Source of the DNA: Verrucomicrobiota bacterium
GTDB taxonomy: Bacteria > Verrucomicrobiota > Verrucomicrobiia > Limisphaerales > JADLHS01
Direction: 5' to 3'
Assembly (NCBI GenBank): GCA_004297495.1
Contig: SCTL01000011.1
Location: forward strand, 1-5,896
DNA length: 5,896 bases
How positions within the stretch are numbered: the stretch's first letter is position 1; each line of letters starts with the position of its first letter. The notes under the pieces were generated by a model. The model worked only from the letters and a program-made list of their open reading frames with translations. It was not told the origin of the DNA and searched no databases. A program made the position numbers and the translations under genes. Positions 5,846 to 5,896 of this stretch are shown one piece after another.

Positions 5846-5896
5846 ATGGAAACATTCAACATTCAACATTCAACGCTCAACGTCGAAGTAAACGCG
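5846..5896 (+). CDS. Start of an unidentified ORF (3' end outside window)
   Basis: ATG 5846 opens a frame with no stop to the right edge, 17 codons: METFNIQHSTLNVEVNA. It begins 2 nt after the transglutaminase stop behind GGAGG at 7-nt spacing, as expected for the next operon member. Most of the visible sequence, however, is the translation of a CATTCAA heptamer tract, which is known to me mainly as intergenic filler, so the frame may be a spurious extension and the true gene may start further right. I do not recognise a family from these residues. A proteasome-like hydrolase or further transglutaminase would suit the neighbourhood, but nothing here shows it. Confidence 0.4.
   Translation, partial: METFNIQHSTLNVEVNA
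5853..5887. repeat. Heptanucleotide tandem repeat (CATTCAA)
   Basis: Three perfect CATTCAA units (5853-5873) are followed by two degenerate ones, CGCTCAA (5874-5880) and CGTCGAA (5881-5887). The tract is AT-richer than its surroundings and lies at the very start of the next open frame, where seven-base units cycle through all three frames. Such tracts can vary in copy number by slippage, and a change of one unit would shift the frame. Confidence 0.75.

Noticed and set aside
1..5896. Search for tRNA, rRNA or riboswitch
   Set aside because: I saw no cloverleaf-like or rRNA-like sequence, and the only gap over 200 bases is fully occupied by the repeat element.

Overview
The window is GC-rich, densely coding DNA with every recognisable gene on the + strand. 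It looks like a segment of one operon from a free-living bacterium. I suspect a Verrucomicrobiota-like organism or a similar GC-rich environmental lineage. That guess rests on two repeat styles that I remember as common there: a CCCTCACCCC/CCCTCTCCC intergenic palindrome and a CATTCAA heptamer tract. No rRNA or other phylogenetic marker is present, so the lineage is a weak inference.

Layout: (1) 1-2145 is the C-terminal part of a large DUF2126 protein (putative amidoligase, normally fused behind a transglutaminase-like domain that would lie left of the window). (2) 2138-4756 overlaps it by 8 bp and encodes a fusion of a circularly permuted ATP-grasp ligase with an alpha-E domain. (3) 4757-4970 is the only real gap. 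It holds a roughly 165-bp element made of two inverted copies of a palindromic repeat, and contains an open frame bounded at both ends by ATGA stop/start overlaps. (4) 4971-5843 is a complete bacterial transglutaminase-like cysteine hydrolase with an intact Cys-His-Asp triad. (5) 5846 to the right edge is the start of another ORF, with a good ribosome binding site but a heptamer-repeat N-terminus.

The three genes form a known but functionally unresolved association of ligase domains (DUF2126, CP-ATP-grasp), alpha-E and transglutaminase-like hydrolases. It has been proposed from comparative genomics to make and break peptide or isopeptide bonds on a small peptide or a protein tag. Two ATP-dependent amide-forming modules are therefore paired with at least one papain-fold hydrolase. 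No substrate can be read from the sequence.

The most interesting local signal is at the junction of genes 2 and 3. The repeat element appears to have landed exactly in an ancestral ATGA stop/start overlap. The sequence ATGAC is present on both sides, and a strong Shine-Dalgarno (GGGGGAG) is left behind 6 nt before the first ATG. Gene 3 now depends either on a Shine-Dalgarno-like GAGGGG inside the repeat or on translational coupling through the repeat-spanning frame.
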